Notes: a model not told the origin generated them from the sequence alone. A DNA stretch of 64,000 bases from JBHFEI01 sp041928815 (GCF_041928815.1 NZ_JBHFEI010000001.1:372001-436000), one strand, 5' to 3'; counted from the first letter of the stretch, positions 36,476 through 45,700 are shown. Numbers and translations: made by a program.

Positions 36476-37219
36476 ATGCCATCCATCCTGATCACCGGCT
36501 GCTCATCCGGCTACGGGCTCGCGACGGCCCGCCTCTTCCTCGCGCGCGGCTTCACCGTCATCGCCACGATGCGGACGCCGCGCGAAGACATCCTGCCGCC
36601 AGCGGCGAACCTCCGCCTGCTGCCGCTCGACGTCACGGATGAGGCAAGCATCGCCCGGGCGGTCTCGGCGGCGGGACCGATCGACATGCTCGTCAACAAT
36701 GCCGGCATCGGTGCGGCGGGCGCCTTCGAAACCATGCCGATGGCAAGAGTGCGGGCGGTCTTCGACACGAACACCTTCGGCGTCATGGCGATGACGCAGG
36801 CCGTCATCCCGCAGATGCGCCTGCGCCGCGCCGGAGTGATCGTCAACGTAACCTCCAGCGCCACGCTGGCGCCGATGCCGCTGGTGGCCGCCTACACCGC
36901 TAGCAAGCAGGCGATCGAAGGCTTCACCGGATCGCTCGCCCATGAACTCGGCCATTTCGGCATCCGCGTCAAGCTGGTCGAGCCTGGCTACGGACCGACC
37001 ACGCGCTTCACCGAAAACACCTCCGCATCCGCCGGCGCAATGATCCCGGAGCCCTATGCCGACTTCGCCGCCCCCGTCTTTGCCCGGTTCGCAGCACCCG
37101 CGCTGACGACGCGGGAGAGCGACGTCGCCGAGGCGGTCTGGACGGCGGTGCACGACGAAAGCGGAAAGCTCCGCTTCCCCGCCGGTCCCGACGCCGTGGC
37201 GCTCGCCCCGGCGGGGTGA
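36476..37219 (+). CDS. Short-chain dehydrogenase/reductase (classical SDR)
   Basis: 247 residues with TGCSSGYGLATARLF (TGxxxGxG cofactor motif at residue 7), NNAGIG, the catalytic Ser in VTSSATLA and YTASK (YxxxK). The arginine after beta 2 (ATMRTPRED) suggests NADPH preference. Substrate unknown. An AAAGGAG ribosome binding site precedes the ATG at 36476. Likely controlled by the divergent AraC regulator. Confidence 0.92.
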   Translation: MPSILITGCSSGYGLATARLFLARGFTVIATMRTPREDILPPAANLRLLPLDVTDEASIARAVSAAGPIDMLVNNAGIGAAGAFETMPMARVRAVFDTNTFGVMAMTQAVIPQMRLRRAGVIVNVTSSATLAPMPLVAAYTASKQAIEGFTGSLAHELGHFGIRVKLVEPGYGPTTRFTENTSASAGAMIPEPYADFAAPVFARFAAPALTTRESDVAEAVWTAVHDESGKLRFPAGPDAVALAPAG

Positions 37220-37422
37220 CGCCCTGGCAGGCGGCGCGGGCGCGTCCGGCGGGCCTCCATCGGAACGGATGTCCGCGCACGACATGTCGATGCCGTCTCC
37301 CTGGACCGGGCCGCGCATCATGTCCGACGATGGCAGGCGGGGTTGAGGGCCAGGAGGGCTTTTGCTGGCCGGCGTTTGACCGCATGCCCGCGTTGCGCGG
37401 TCACGGCGGCCGCTGCGGATTA

Positions 37423-37519
37423 GAACACGCTCGGTGAACACCGGCCCACCGAGCGTGTTCCAAAATTTTGCTTTTGCTTGATAATCCGACGCAATCCCGC
37501 TTCGGCTGGACATGCTCTA
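37423..37519. repeat. Intergenic mosaic repeat, copy 1 (rhizobial RIME-like)
   Basis: Begins with a perfect 14-bp inverted repeat (GAACACGCTCGGTG at 37423-37436, CACCGAGCGTGTTC at 37447-37460), then a T-rich spacer and TCCGACGC ... TTCGGC ... GGAC ending at the stop of the caspase gene. It aligns along most of its length with the element at 43262-43375. Its resemblance to Rhizobium intergenic mosaic elements is from memory. Confidence 0.7.
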
Positions 37520-40252
37520 GCGGAGATCGGCGCCGAAGACCCCGTCCATCGCGGCGTAGGTCGAGGCGCCGAAGCGCCCGTCGATCGCGCCCTGGTACTG
37601 GCCGGCACCGCGCAGCCGCTGCTGCAGCGCCCGGCGGAATTCCGGCGACCAGGGCTGGCCGTCGCGCATTTCCTGATGGGTCGGCTCGTCGCCCCGCCGG
37701 AGCGCCTGCTCGACATAGCGGGCCGCCTCGGCATAGTCCTGCGTGACGCCGTCGCCATTGTGATAGAGGACGGCGATGCTGCGCAGCGCGGAGGTGTTGC
37801 CTCCGTCCGCCGAACGGGCGTACCAGCGCATCGCTTCCCCGCCGTCCTTGGCGACACCGTCGCCCTGCTCGTACTGGACGCCGATATTGTACATGGCGAG
37901 CGCCTCGCCGAGGTCGGCGGCCTTGCGGTACCAGGTCATCGCCTCGGCCTTGTCCGCAGCCACGCCCCTGCCCTCGTCGTAGAAGAAGCCGATATTGTTC
38001 ATTGCCGTCGCATGGCCGAGATCGGCCGCCTTTCGGTACCAGACCATCGCCTCGGCATAGTCCTGCGGCACTCCGTCGCCATATTCGTACTGGACGCCGA
38101 CGTTGAACATGCCGGCCGACTCGCCGCCCTCGGCGCTGCGGCGATACCAGGCCATCGCCTGGTCCTTGTCCGTCGTCGTGCCGCGGCCGACATCGTAGAA
38201 GAAGCCGACCTTGTTCATGGCGCCGGCATGGCCCGCCTCGCTCGCCTTCACATACCACTGGAAGGCCTGCGCGTCGTTCTGCGCCACGCCGTCGCCGAAT
38301 TCGTACTGGGTGCCGACATTGAACATGGCGAGCGCATTGCCGAGATCGGCCGATTTGACGTACCACGCCATCGCCTGGTCCTTGTCGGCGGGCACGCCTT
38401 TGCCTTCGTCGTAGAAGAAGCCGATATTGTTCATCGCCATGGCATTGCCGAGATCGGCGCCCTTGCGATACCAGACAAGCGCCTCGGCATCATCCTGCGC
38501 CACGCCGGCGCCGAGCTCGTACTGGCGGCCGAGATTGACCATGGCCAGCGGATCGCCGAGATCGGCGGCGCGGCGATACCAGTCGGCCGCCGCCGCCTTG
38601 TCGACCGGAACGCCCCGGCCTTCGTCGTAGAAATAGCCGATATTGTTCATCGCCCGCGCATTGCCGAGGGATGCCGAGCGACGATACCACTCCATCGCCG
38701 CCGCGTCGTCCCTGGCCACACCCTGGCCCTGGGCGTGGAGGAAGCCAAGATTGAGCATGGCGAGCGCATTGCCGAAATCGGCCGCGCGACGGTACCAGAC
38801 CGCGGCCTCCGCCTTGTCGACGGCGACGCCTCGGCCCTCGTCGTAGAAATAGCCGATATTGTTCATCGCCATCGCATGGCCGAGACCGGCGGCCTTGCGA
38901 TACCAGGCGAGCGCCTCGGCGGGATCGGCGCCGACCCCCTCCCCGCCGTCATACTGAAGGCCGATCGCGAACATCGCGGCGACGCTGCCGAGATCGGCGG
39001 CCTTGCGGTACTGCCAGAGGGCGCCGGGGTGGTCCTTGCCGGCGGCGAGCGACCGGCCGTACTGGAAGAACAGCCGGGCCTCTCCGGGGAACCGCTCCGT
39101 CGCCTCCTTGCAGGCGGGGACCGCCGCGGCGGGATCGACCGCCGCGAGGTCCAGGCCCGCGACCGAGGCGATCCTCTGCGGATCGTCGGGACCGGCGGCC
39201 AGCCGGTCGCAGGCGGTTTCGGCCCCGGCAAGGCTTTCCTCGGCAAGCCGCGCCATCTCGGCCCGCGCCAGCGAAGCGAAGGCGCAGGCACCGAAGAGCG
39301 ACAGGTGCTCCTCATAGAAGGCCTTGCTGTTCTTGTCCCGGATCGCCGCCCAGTGGGTGCCGGCGTCGCGGCAGGCATCCTGAGGCGCGGCCGCGCGCGG
39401 ATAGGCGGTCGAAAGCGCGCTCACCTCCGCACCCTCCGCCTTCGGCGCAGGCTGGCCCGCAGCCGGCGGGACAAGGTAGACCTCCCGGTCGGGAAGGCTG
39501 CCATATTCGAAGGGGGTCTGCCGGTTTTCGGTCGCCTCCTTCACGTCCGCCCGGACGCGACGCAGCATCATGGCAAGTTCGAGGCCGGGCGTCTCCATGT
39601 TCTTCAGCAGCGCCGCCGCATAGGGGCTGTGGTCGCCGTCACCGTCCGAGGCGACCGTGCCGGCGGCCGCGGCATAGCTGATCAGGAGGCCGTTGTCCGG
39701 CTCCTTCGGCACGGCGAGCCCGCGGGAAACCGCGCGATTGCCCCCCTTCAGCCGCATGCCTTCCAGGAAGGGATTGTTGCGGCAGGCATCGAGCAGGACG
39801 ATCTTCAGGCCCTTCACATAGGCGACGGCCGAGAGCACGTCGTCGAGATCGATGGTCTCGAAGGCGACGCGGCTGTCGGAGGAGAGCTTCGCATCGGTTG
39901 GGATGAGGAAATTGCTGCCTTTCAGCTCCATCGCATGGCCGGCATAGTAGATCAGCGCCAGATCCGCGCCCTCGGATTTCTCCGCGAAATCGGCAAGCGT
40001 CGTCTGGAAGGCGGACTTGCCGAGATCGGTGGCGAGCATCACGTCGAAGTCGAGGCGCGCGAGCGCCGCGCCGACCGCCCGGGCATCGTTCGCGGGGTTG
40101 CGCAGAAGGCCGGCCGACTGGTAGTTCGAATTGCCGATGACGAGGGCGACACGACCCGCGGCCCGGCTTTCGCCGCCCGCCGCGACAAGTGCCGCCAGCA
40201 TGATCATGGCGCAGGCGAGCGCAAGACCGCCCCTCTCGATCCAACCCCTCAT
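37517..40252 (-). CDS. Secreted caspase-like/Sel1-repeat/peptidoglycan-binding protein
   Basis: 911 residues. A signal peptide or anchor (about 1-32) precedes a C14 caspase-like domain (about 33-270) with catalytic His in YYAGHAME and Cys in LLDACRNNPF. An alpha-helical linker (about 290-420) follows, then twelve 36-residue Sel1 repeats (426-857), and a C-terminal peptidoglycan-binding-like motif (LQQRLRGAGQYQGAIDGRFG). The catalytic dyad is intact, so it is probably an active periplasmic or cell-surface peptidase. Even-numbered repeats are almost identical (AMNNIGFFYDEGRGV), giving a 72-residue super-repeat. Function and substrate unknown. Confidence 0.9.
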   Translation of the reverse strand: MRGWIERGGLALACAMIMLAALVAAGGESRAAGRVALVIGNSNYQSAGLLRNPANDARAVGAALARLDFDVMLATDLGKSAFQTTLADFAEKSEGADLALIYYAGHAMELKGSNFLIPTDAKLSSDSRVAFETIDLDDVLSAVAYVKGLKIVLLDACRNNPFLEGMRLKGGNRAVSRGLAVPKEPDNGLLISYAAAAGTVASDGDGDHSPYAAALLKNMETPGLELAMMLRRVRADVKEATENRQTPFEYGSLPDREVYLVPPAAGQPAPKAEGAEVSALSTAYPRAAAPQDACRDAGTHWAAIRDKNSKAFYEEHLSLFGACAFASLARAEMARLAEESLAGAETACDRLAAGPDDPQRIASVAGLDLAAVDPAAAVPACKEATERFPGEARLFFQYGRSLAAGKDHPGALWQYRKAADLGSVAAMFAIGLQYDGGEGVGADPAEALAWYRKAAGLGHAMAMNNIGYFYDEGRGVAVDKAEAAVWYRRAADFGNALAMLNLGFLHAQGQGVARDDAAAMEWYRRSASLGNARAMNNIGYFYDEGRGVPVDKAAAADWYRRAADLGDPLAMVNLGRQYELGAGVAQDDAEALVWYRKGADLGNAMAMNNIGFFYDEGKGVPADKDQAMAWYVKSADLGNALAMFNVGTQYEFGDGVAQNDAQAFQWYVKASEAGHAGAMNKVGFFYDVGRGTTTDKDQAMAWYRRSAEGGESAGMFNVGVQYEYGDGVPQDYAEAMVWYRKAADLGHATAMNNIGFFYDEGRGVAADKAEAMTWYRKAADLGEALAMYNIGVQYEQGDGVAKDGGEAMRWYARSADGGNTSALRSIAVLYHNGDGVTQDYAEAARYVEQALRRGDEPTHQEMRDGQPWSPEFRRALQQRLRGAGQYQGAIDGRFGASTYAAMDGVFGADLR
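37682..38977 (-). repeat. DNA coding for twelve Sel1 repeats (108-bp unit, 216-bp super-unit)
   Basis: Units alternate between an AMNNIGxFYDEGRGV type (2, 4, 6, 8, 10) and a more variable QYExGDGV type (odd units), showing expansion by duplication of a two-unit block. Confidence 0.85.
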
Positions 40253-40515
40253 CCGTCCCGTTCCCCGACAGAAAACATCTGCGCCGCCGTTCCATTGTGG
40301 CAGATCGGCCCGATTTTTGAAGGGCGAATTTCGGGGCAAGGGCCGCGATCGCGCGCCGCGACACGCCCTTGAGCACCTGACCGAGATGCGGAACTGGTTT
40401 CCGATCCCTTAACGCCGCTAACCATAGTCGCACAGCCGACGGGACTGCCCGTGTCCTTGCATGCTATCGTCCTTTCGACCGACGAAGCGGAACGCCGCCG
40501 TCGACCTCAAGGAGC
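40253..40515. other. 263-bp divergent intergenic region
   Basis: Separates the minus-strand caspase gene from the plus-strand LuxR-type gene and must carry both promoters. I found no clear boxes or repeat. Confidence 0.4.
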
Positions 40516-41625
40516 ATGGAGCGACACATCTTGGAGAGGGACGTCCTGATCGACAGGATCTACGAAGCCGCGATGATCCCCGACGGGTGGAGCGACGTCT
40601 GCGACCTGATCAGCGCTGAGGTCGATGCGTTTTCCGCCGCCGTCATCTCAATCTCGCCGGACGGCGCGGTGCGCTGGGTGGCGAGCGAGTGCGTGACGGA
40701 GGACATGCGCCGGTACCAGGACAGCGGGCTTGCGGCCGAGAACAAGCGGCTCATCCGGGCGCTGCAGTCCGGCGACACGTCCTTCAAGCGCGACATCGAC
40801 GTACTGACGGCGGAGGAATTCGAGAACGACAGCATGCTGCGGGAGCTGCTGCGGCCGATCGGGCTTGGATGGGAGATGGGCGCGGCGGTGCGCGAGCCGT
40901 CCGGCACCATGCTCGTCCACAGCCTGCTCAGGCGCACCGAGCACGGGCCGTTCACGCCCGACCATGTCGAGAGGATCAACGGCCTGCGCCCCGACCTCGC
41001 CCGCGCCACCTTCATGGCGGGACGGCTCGGCTTCGAGGAAGCGCGCACCATGGCGCGGACGCTCGATCTGGTCGGTCTTCCCGCCGCCGTGATCGGCGAC
41101 GGCGGGCAGGTCGTGGCGATGAATGCCGGAATGGACGCGATGGGACCGCGCATCCGCACCGGCTTCATGGACCGGCTCGTCCTCAGCGACACGCAAGCCG
41201 CCGCCCTTCTCCAGGATATCTTCGAGCGGCTGCAGCGCGGTTTTGCGCCCCTCGTCCAGTCGGTTCCGGTCGCGGCAGGCGAGGCGGCGCCGCCGCTGGT
41301 GCTGCAGGTGATCCCGATCCGCCGCGATGCGCGCGACATCTTCGCGCGAAGCCGGGCCGTCGTCATCGCCACCACCGTCGGCGTGGCGGGTCCGCCGGAC
41401 CAGAGGGTGCTCTGCGGCCTTTTCGACCTGACCCGGCTCGAGGCGCGGGTGGCGCAGGAGGTGACGCGCGGCCTCTCCGTCGAGGAGACCGCCGGCCGCC
41501 TCGGCATCGGCCGCGAGACAGTCCGGACCCATTTGAAGGCGGTCTTCCGCAAGACCGGCGTGGGGCGGCAGTCGCAGCTCGTTGCCCTCCTGTCCGGGCT
41601 CGGCAGGCCGAGCGACGCGGCGTGA
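40516..41625 (+). CDS. LuxR-type helix-turn-helix regulator
   Basis: 369 residues. The C-terminal GerE/LuxR helix-turn-helix (about 300-365) reads LTRLEARVAQEVTRGLSVEETAGRLGIGRETVRTHLKAVFRKTGV. The preceding ~290 residues are PAS-like in places (VGLPAAVIGDGGQVVAMNAGMDAMG) but carry no autoinducer-domain signature that I can recognise. It is close to helix-turn-helix proteins common in rhizobial genomes. Target unknown; the neighbouring caspase gene is one candidate. The Shine-Dalgarno-like AAGGAG sits very close (about 1-2 nt) to the ATG. Confidence 0.85.
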   Translation: MERHILERDVLIDRIYEAAMIPDGWSDVCDLISAEVDAFSAAVISISPDGAVRWVASECVTEDMRRYQDSGLAAENKRLIRALQSGDTSFKRDIDVLTAEEFENDSMLRELLRPIGLGWEMGAAVREPSGTMLVHSLLRRTEHGPFTPDHVERINGLRPDLARATFMAGRLGFEEARTMARTLDLVGLPAAVIGDGGQVVAMNAGMDAMGPRIRTGFMDRLVLSDTQAAALLQDIFERLQRGFAPLVQSVPVAAGEAAPPLVLQVIPIRRDARDIFARSRAVVIATTVGVAGPPDQRVLCGLFDLTRLEARVAQEVTRGLSVEETAGRLGIGRETVRTHLKAVFRKTGVGRQSQLVALLSGLGRPSDAA

Positions 41626-41630
41626 CCCGA

Positions 41631-41894
41631 TCAGCGCGGCGGCCAGTCGTCGACGAAGCGCCGGTCGAGGAGAACGAGGTTGCGGTCGGGACCGACCCGA
41701 TAGGTCTCGAACACCATGCCGCCCTGGTAGAGGAAGCGGTGATGGTGGATGCTTCCGGGCGGCGCCTTGCGCAGCGGCGTCGCCCGGCCGCCGTAATGGA
41801 TGCTGCCGGGAAGCGGCTCGAGGTCCGGCGGCGCCGTGGTACAGCCGGCAAGCGCCAGTCCGAGGACGGCGGCGATGAAGGGAGCGTTTTTCAT
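41631..41894 (-). CDS. Small lipoprotein of unknown function
   Basis: 87 residues with a type II signal peptide: MKNAPFIAAVLGLALAGCTT, lipobox LAGC with Cys18. The mature part is proline- and histidine-rich (KAPPGSIHHHRFLYQGG). It would be membrane-anchored through Cys18. GGAGGA lies before the ATG on the minus strand. No family recognised. Convergent with the LuxR-type gene (5-bp gap). Confidence 0.75.
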   Translation of the reverse strand: MKNAPFIAAVLGLALAGCTTAPPDLEPLPGSIHYGGRATPLRKAPPGSIHHHRFLYQGGMVFETYRVGPDRNLVLLDRRFVDDWPPR

Positions 41895-42013
41895 GCGGAT
41901 GTCCTCCTGTCGTTCTCGTGACCGCAACGGATAAGCTCCGGCCACGGTTTCATCCCGTCTCGCCTTTGTCGGAACTCTTTTCTTTACATGGGATAATTTT
42001 TTAAGATCCACAC

Positions 42014-42027
42014 TGAAAATTATTTCA
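42014..42027. promoter_or_regulatory. Palindromic candidate operator upstream of the LacI gene
   Basis: TGAAA (42014-42018) and TTTCA (42023-42027) are inverted around ATTA in an AT-rich patch; GGAA/TTCC arms follow at about 42034-42044. Possible autoregulatory site. LacI-family operators usually have a central CG, which this lacks. Confidence 0.3.
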
Positions 42028-42124
42028 TGCGATGGAATGTTTCCGTCTTGCGCCGCGGCCTGTCCCCGACCATTCTCCCCGCACGCAGTCCACGCCTTTC
42101 CGATGAAACGGACATGACACCGCA

Positions 42125-43150
42125 ATGAAAACGCCGCGCCACCGGACGATGGAGGACTTCGCGCAATCCTGCGGCGTGTCGCGGCCGACGCTTTCCAAAT
42201 ATTTCGACAATCCCGCCAGCGTAAAGCCCGCCACCCGGCGGCGCATCGAACAGGCGCTGGAGGCCTCGGACTACCAGCCGAACCATTATGCGCGCAACCT
42301 CAACCGCAAGCGCACGCGCAATGTCGGCATCATCGTACCGACGCTCGCCGATCCTTTCTACACCGCCGCCGTCAGCGAGATCGAACTGAGGCTGCGCGAG
42401 GAGGGCTACTGGCCGATCGTCATCTCGTCGCATGGCTCGCAGGCGCTCGAATCCGAGGCGCTGCGCACGATCATGGCGCTGAAGGTCTCGGGCGCGATCA
42501 TGGCGCCGCTCGGCCTTGCCTCCGACGCGCGCGGCTTCGAGACGATCACCCAGTCGATCCCGATCGTCTGCTTCGACACCTATATCGCCGGGACCGCCCC
42601 CTTCATCGGCAACAACAACCGCCAGAGCGTCGCCACCATGGTCGATTATCTCTGCCGCTCCGGCGAGGCGCCGGTCTATTTCGACATCCCCCATGTCAAC
42701 CACAACTCACCGGAGCGCCTCAAGAGCTACATCGACACGATGACGGCGCTTGGCCACGAGCCCTTGGTCTTCGGCAACACGCGCGACTATACCTGGGACT
42801 TCGAGCGTATCGGCTACGAGCAGATGGAGGCGATCCTGTCGCGCAACGCGCTGCCGGGACGCACCGTGCTCTGCGCCAACGACCGCCTCGCCTTCGGCGT
42901 CATGGCGGCGGCCTTCTCGCAAGGCAAGAGGGTCGGACGGCGCGGCGACTGCGACCTGCGCGTCGCGGCCCATGACGACCATCCCTTGAGCCGCTTCACC
43001 GGGCCGGCGCTGACGACGATGGCGCAGGATTTCAGCGGCATTGCCCGGCGCAGCGTCGAGACGCTCTTGGCGCTGATGGGGGACGAGCGCGCCGACGTGG
43101 CGCCCATGCTTTATTTCGACGCGACGCTGGCGATGCGCCAGTCCGCCTGA
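42125..43150 (+). CDS. LacI-family transcriptional regulator
   Basis: 341 residues: N-terminal LacI headpiece (MEDFAQSCGVSRPTLSKYFDNPASVKPATRRRIEQALEASDYQPN) and a periplasmic-binding-like sugar domain from about residue 65 (NVGIIVPTLADPFYTAAVSEIE). It lies beside the hydrolase/oxidoreductase pair and the large sugar ABC operon at 45.7-54.5 kb, so it is the obvious local regulator of both; this is inferred from proximity. Sugar ligand unknown. Confidence 0.92.
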   Translation: MKTPRHRTMEDFAQSCGVSRPTLSKYFDNPASVKPATRRRIEQALEASDYQPNHYARNLNRKRTRNVGIIVPTLADPFYTAAVSEIELRLREEGYWPIVISSHGSQALESEALRTIMALKVSGAIMAPLGLASDARGFETITQSIPIVCFDTYIAGTAPFIGNNNRQSVATMVDYLCRSGEAPVYFDIPHVNHNSPERLKSYIDTMTALGHEPLVFGNTRDYTWDFERIGYEQMEAILSRNALPGRTVLCANDRLAFGVMAAAFSQGKRVGRRGDCDLRVAAHDDHPLSRFTGPALTTMAQDFSGIARRSVETLLALMGDERADVAPMLYFDATLAMRQSA

Positions 43151-43261
43151 TCCGGCTCCAGGGTCCGTCGGGTTCATCCGGAAGCAGGCAGGTTCTCTCC
43201 CCTTTTGCTGCCATTTGTCCTTTCGGGACAACCGGATCCCACGTGATCCCCGGCAAACGCT

Positions 43262-43461
43262 ACACGTTCGATGAGCACCGGTTCACGGAACGTGTCATAA
43301 CATTTTGTCTTTGCAGCATTGTCCGACGCCGAAGCGATCCCGTTTCGGCCGGACACGCCCTAAAGCGTGTCGCGATCTTTCAGATTCGCTCGTACGCGTT
43401 AGGCCTTTGTTTTTACGCATGTCTTTTCGCAAAGCTGCTGCACACCTTTGCGAGACACGCT
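43262..43461. repeat. Intergenic mosaic repeat, copy 2, with an additional palindromic module
   Basis: The first module has ACACGTTC/GAACGTGT (43262-43269/43288-43295), a T-rich spacer and GTCCG-GCCGAA/TTCGGC-CGGAC (43321-43354), and aligns with copy 1 at 37423-37519. The second module is bounded by AGCGTGTC (43364-43371) and GACACGCT (43454-43461), ending at the stop codon of the hydrolase gene. It resembles rhizobial intergenic mosaic elements. Confidence 0.7.
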
Positions 43462-44412
43462 CTAGCCGAAGGCCGGGTCGTAGGACCTCCACGCCGCGAC
43501 CGCCGCCAGCACCACGGCATGGGCGTCGGGCGTATAGCGGCCCATCGAGGCGAAGCCGTGGATCTGGCCCGGCCGGTCGAAGCGTGCGAGCGGCACGCCC
43601 GCCTCCTCCAGCCGGTCGGCATAGGCCTCGCCCTCGTCGGCAAGGATGTCATAGCCGGCGATCGCGACGAAGGCGGGCGGCGCGCCGGCAAGGCTCTTCA
43701 CCCGCAGCGGCGAGGCGCGCCAGTCGGCGATGTCGCCGTCGGTGCGGATGTAATGATCGCGGAACCAGGCCATGGTCCGCGCCGTCAGTCCGTAGCCCTC
43801 GGCGAAGCGGCGATAGCTGTCGGCGGTCTGGGCCGCATCGGTGTTCGGATAGATGAGGAGCTGCGCCGTCACCTTCGGCGCGTCGCCGTCGCGCGCCATC
43901 AGCGCCACCACAGCCGCGAGGTTGCCGCCGGCGCTGTCGCCGGCCACCGCGACCCGTGCGGGATCGATGCCGAATTCCGACGCGCGGGCGACCACGGCGG
44001 CAAGCGTTGCCCGGCAGTCCTCGACGGGCGCCGGAAACTTGTGCTCCGGCGCCAGCCGGTAGTCCGGGCAGACGACGACGCAGGCAGCCGCATTGGCGAA
44101 CCAGCGGCAGATTTCGTCATGGCTGTCGAGCGAGCCGATCACCCAGCCGCCGCCGTGGTAATAGACGAGCGCCGGTGCATCGTGCTCCGGCGCGCCGAGG
44201 CCGCGATAGACCCGGACGCGGATCGGCCCGGCCGGGCCGTCGACGACGCGGTCATGGACGGAGGCGACGCCGACGCGCTCGCCCTGCAGCGTCGGGCCGC
44301 CGGCATTGTAGGCGCCGCGCGCCGCGTCGACGGTGCCCTCCTCGAAGGGCTTGCCGCCGGCGGCGCGCTGGAGGTCGAGGACGCGCCGGGCGCCGGGATC
44401 GAGTGCCACCAT
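43462..44412 (-). CDS. Alpha/beta hydrolase of the hormone-sensitive-lipase (family IV) type
   Basis: 316 residues. The oxyanion-hole motif is YYHGGGWVIGS (about 80-90), the nucleophile is GDSAGGN (about 155), the acid is near DILADEGEAY and the His is in QIHGFASM. Family IV esterases act on short acyl or carbohydrate esters. It overlaps the stop of the upstream Gfo/Idh gene (TGATG at 44410-44414); a GTG one codon upstream is also possible. Co-transcription suggests that it de-acylates a substrate for the sugar pathway (inferred). Confidence 0.9.
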   Translation of the reverse strand: MVALDPGARRVLDLQRAAGGKPFEEGTVDAARGAYNAGGPTLQGERVGVASVHDRVVDGPAGPIRVRVYRGLGAPEHDAPALVYYHGGGWVIGSLDSHDEICRWFANAAACVVVCPDYRLAPEHKFPAPVEDCRATLAAVVARASEFGIDPARVAVAGDSAGGNLAAVVALMARDGDAPKVTAQLLIYPNTDAAQTADSYRRFAEGYGLTARTMAWFRDHYIRTDGDIADWRASPLRVKSLAGAPPAFVAIAGYDILADEGEAYADRLEEAGVPLARFDRPGQIHGFASMGRYTPDAHAVVLAAVAAWRSYDPAFG

Positions 44413-45578
44413 CACGCAGCCGCCTTTGCCGGAGCGAGAAGGCTTTCGGCCTCTTCCTCGCCGAGGAGCCGCGGCTGCGCGACGCTGCCCTCGATCGCGA
44501 CGGAGGTGCCGGAGACGCCGGAGGCAAGAATGCCTTCCATGATTTCCAGGACATGCAGCGCAAGGTCGCCGGAGGCGCGGTGCGCCTCTCCGGTCTCGAG
44601 CGCGCGCACGAGGTCGGCGACGCCCAGCATGCGGTAATTGGCGCGGTCCGGCGCGGCAAAGGGCCAGTTGCGGGCGCCATAGAGTTCGCCGTCGCTGTCG
44701 AAATCGCGCCAGTCGGCGCCGCGCTCCGACAGCGAGACGGTGCCGCCGAACGTGTCGGGGTCGGGAAGCCGGATCGACCCTTCCGTGCCGTGCAGCTCGA
44801 TCGGATGGTTGGAGTGGCGGAAGACGTCCCAGGAGGCGCCGAAGGTGACGGTGGCGCCGGAGCGGAACTCGATCAGCGAGAGGATGTTGGTCGGGGTACC
44901 GACCTTGAACGTCGTGTTCTTGTAAGGGCCGTCCGCCGTGATCAGGCGCTCCTCCTGGCCCTTGGTCGCCATCGCCATGACGCGGGCGGCGGGGCCGAGC
45001 AGGTTGACGAGCATGGTGAGATAGTAGGGACCCATGTCGAGCACCGGGCCGCCGCCGGGCTGGTAGTAGAATTGCGGGTTCGGATGCCAGTGCTCCATGC
45101 CGCGCCCCATCATGAAGGCGGTGCCGGTGATGGCGCGGCCGATCGCGCCCTCGTCGACCAGCCGGCGGGCACGCCGCCCGGCGGCACCGAGGAAGGTGTC
45201 GGGCGCCGAGCCGAGCAGCAGGCCGCGCGAGGCGGCTTCCGCGACCAGCCTGCGCCCCTCGGCGGCCGTCGTCGCCAGCGGCTTTTCGGTGAAGACGTGC
45301 TTGCCGGCCGACAGCGCCGACATCGTCACGTCGTAATGGACGGCCGGAATGGTCAGGTTGAGCACGAGATCGACCTCGGGGTCGGCGAGCAGCCCGTCGA
45401 CCGTCTCGGCCCGGATGCCGTATTCCTTCGCCCGCAGCGCCGCCATGTCGGCCGAGATGTCGGCGCAGGCCTTCAGTTCCACGCCGGAAAACAGCGCCGC
45501 ATTGCGCAGATAGGTCATCGAAATATTGCCGCAGCCGATCACGCCGATGCCGATCGGGCGCTTGCTCTTCCCAGTCAC
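44412..45578 (-). CDS. Gfo/Idh/MocA-family oxidoreductase
   Basis: 388 residues: NAD(P)-binding Rossmann domain (GVIGCGNISMTYLRNA near residue 12), the EKPLA motif with the catalytic Lys, and a C-terminal alpha/beta domain with GGGPVLDMGPYYLTMLVN carrying the family acid/His region. GTG start at 45578 with GAGGAGAG upstream. Divergent from the sugar ABC operon and overlapping the hydrolase gene; probably oxidises a sugar or polyol taken up by that transporter. Confidence 0.9.
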   Translation of the reverse strand: MTGKSKRPIGIGVIGCGNISMTYLRNAALFSGVELKACADISADMAALRAKEYGIRAETVDGLLADPEVDLVLNLTIPAVHYDVTMSALSAGKHVFTEKPLATTAAEGRRLVAEAASRGLLLGSAPDTFLGAAGRRARRLVDEGAIGRAITGTAFMMGRGMEHWHPNPQFYYQPGGGPVLDMGPYYLTMLVNLLGPAARVMAMATKGQEERLITADGPYKNTTFKVGTPTNILSLIEFRSGATVTFGASWDVFRHSNHPIELHGTEGSIRLPDPDTFGGTVSLSERGADWRDFDSDGELYGARNWPFAAPDRANYRMLGVADLVRALETGEAHRASGDLALHVLEIMEGILASGVSGTSVAIEGSVAQPRLLGEEEAESLLAPAKAAA

Positions 45579-45652
45579 GTTCTTCTCTCCTCGAACCCTG
45601 CCGGCAGGGCGACCGCCGGCGTCGCGGCGCAAACTGCCACGATGCGGATGCG

Positions 45653-45700
45653 CGATAAAGGATTTTAATTCTTGACGTGCGACAAATTTTTATCGATCAT
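45653..45700 (+). promoter_or_regulatory. Candidate promoter and inverted repeat of the sugar operon
   Basis: TTGACG (45672-45677) and GATCAT (45695-45700) lie 17 bp apart. CGATAAA (45653-45659) and its inverse TTTATCG (45689-45695) flank the -35 and touch the -10 region. The arrangement would suit repression by the nearby LacI regulator. Confidence 0.4.

Noticed and set aside
37682..38977. 108-bp tandem repeats as a non-coding satellite
   Set aside because: They are in frame and encode Sel1 units in a long intact gene.
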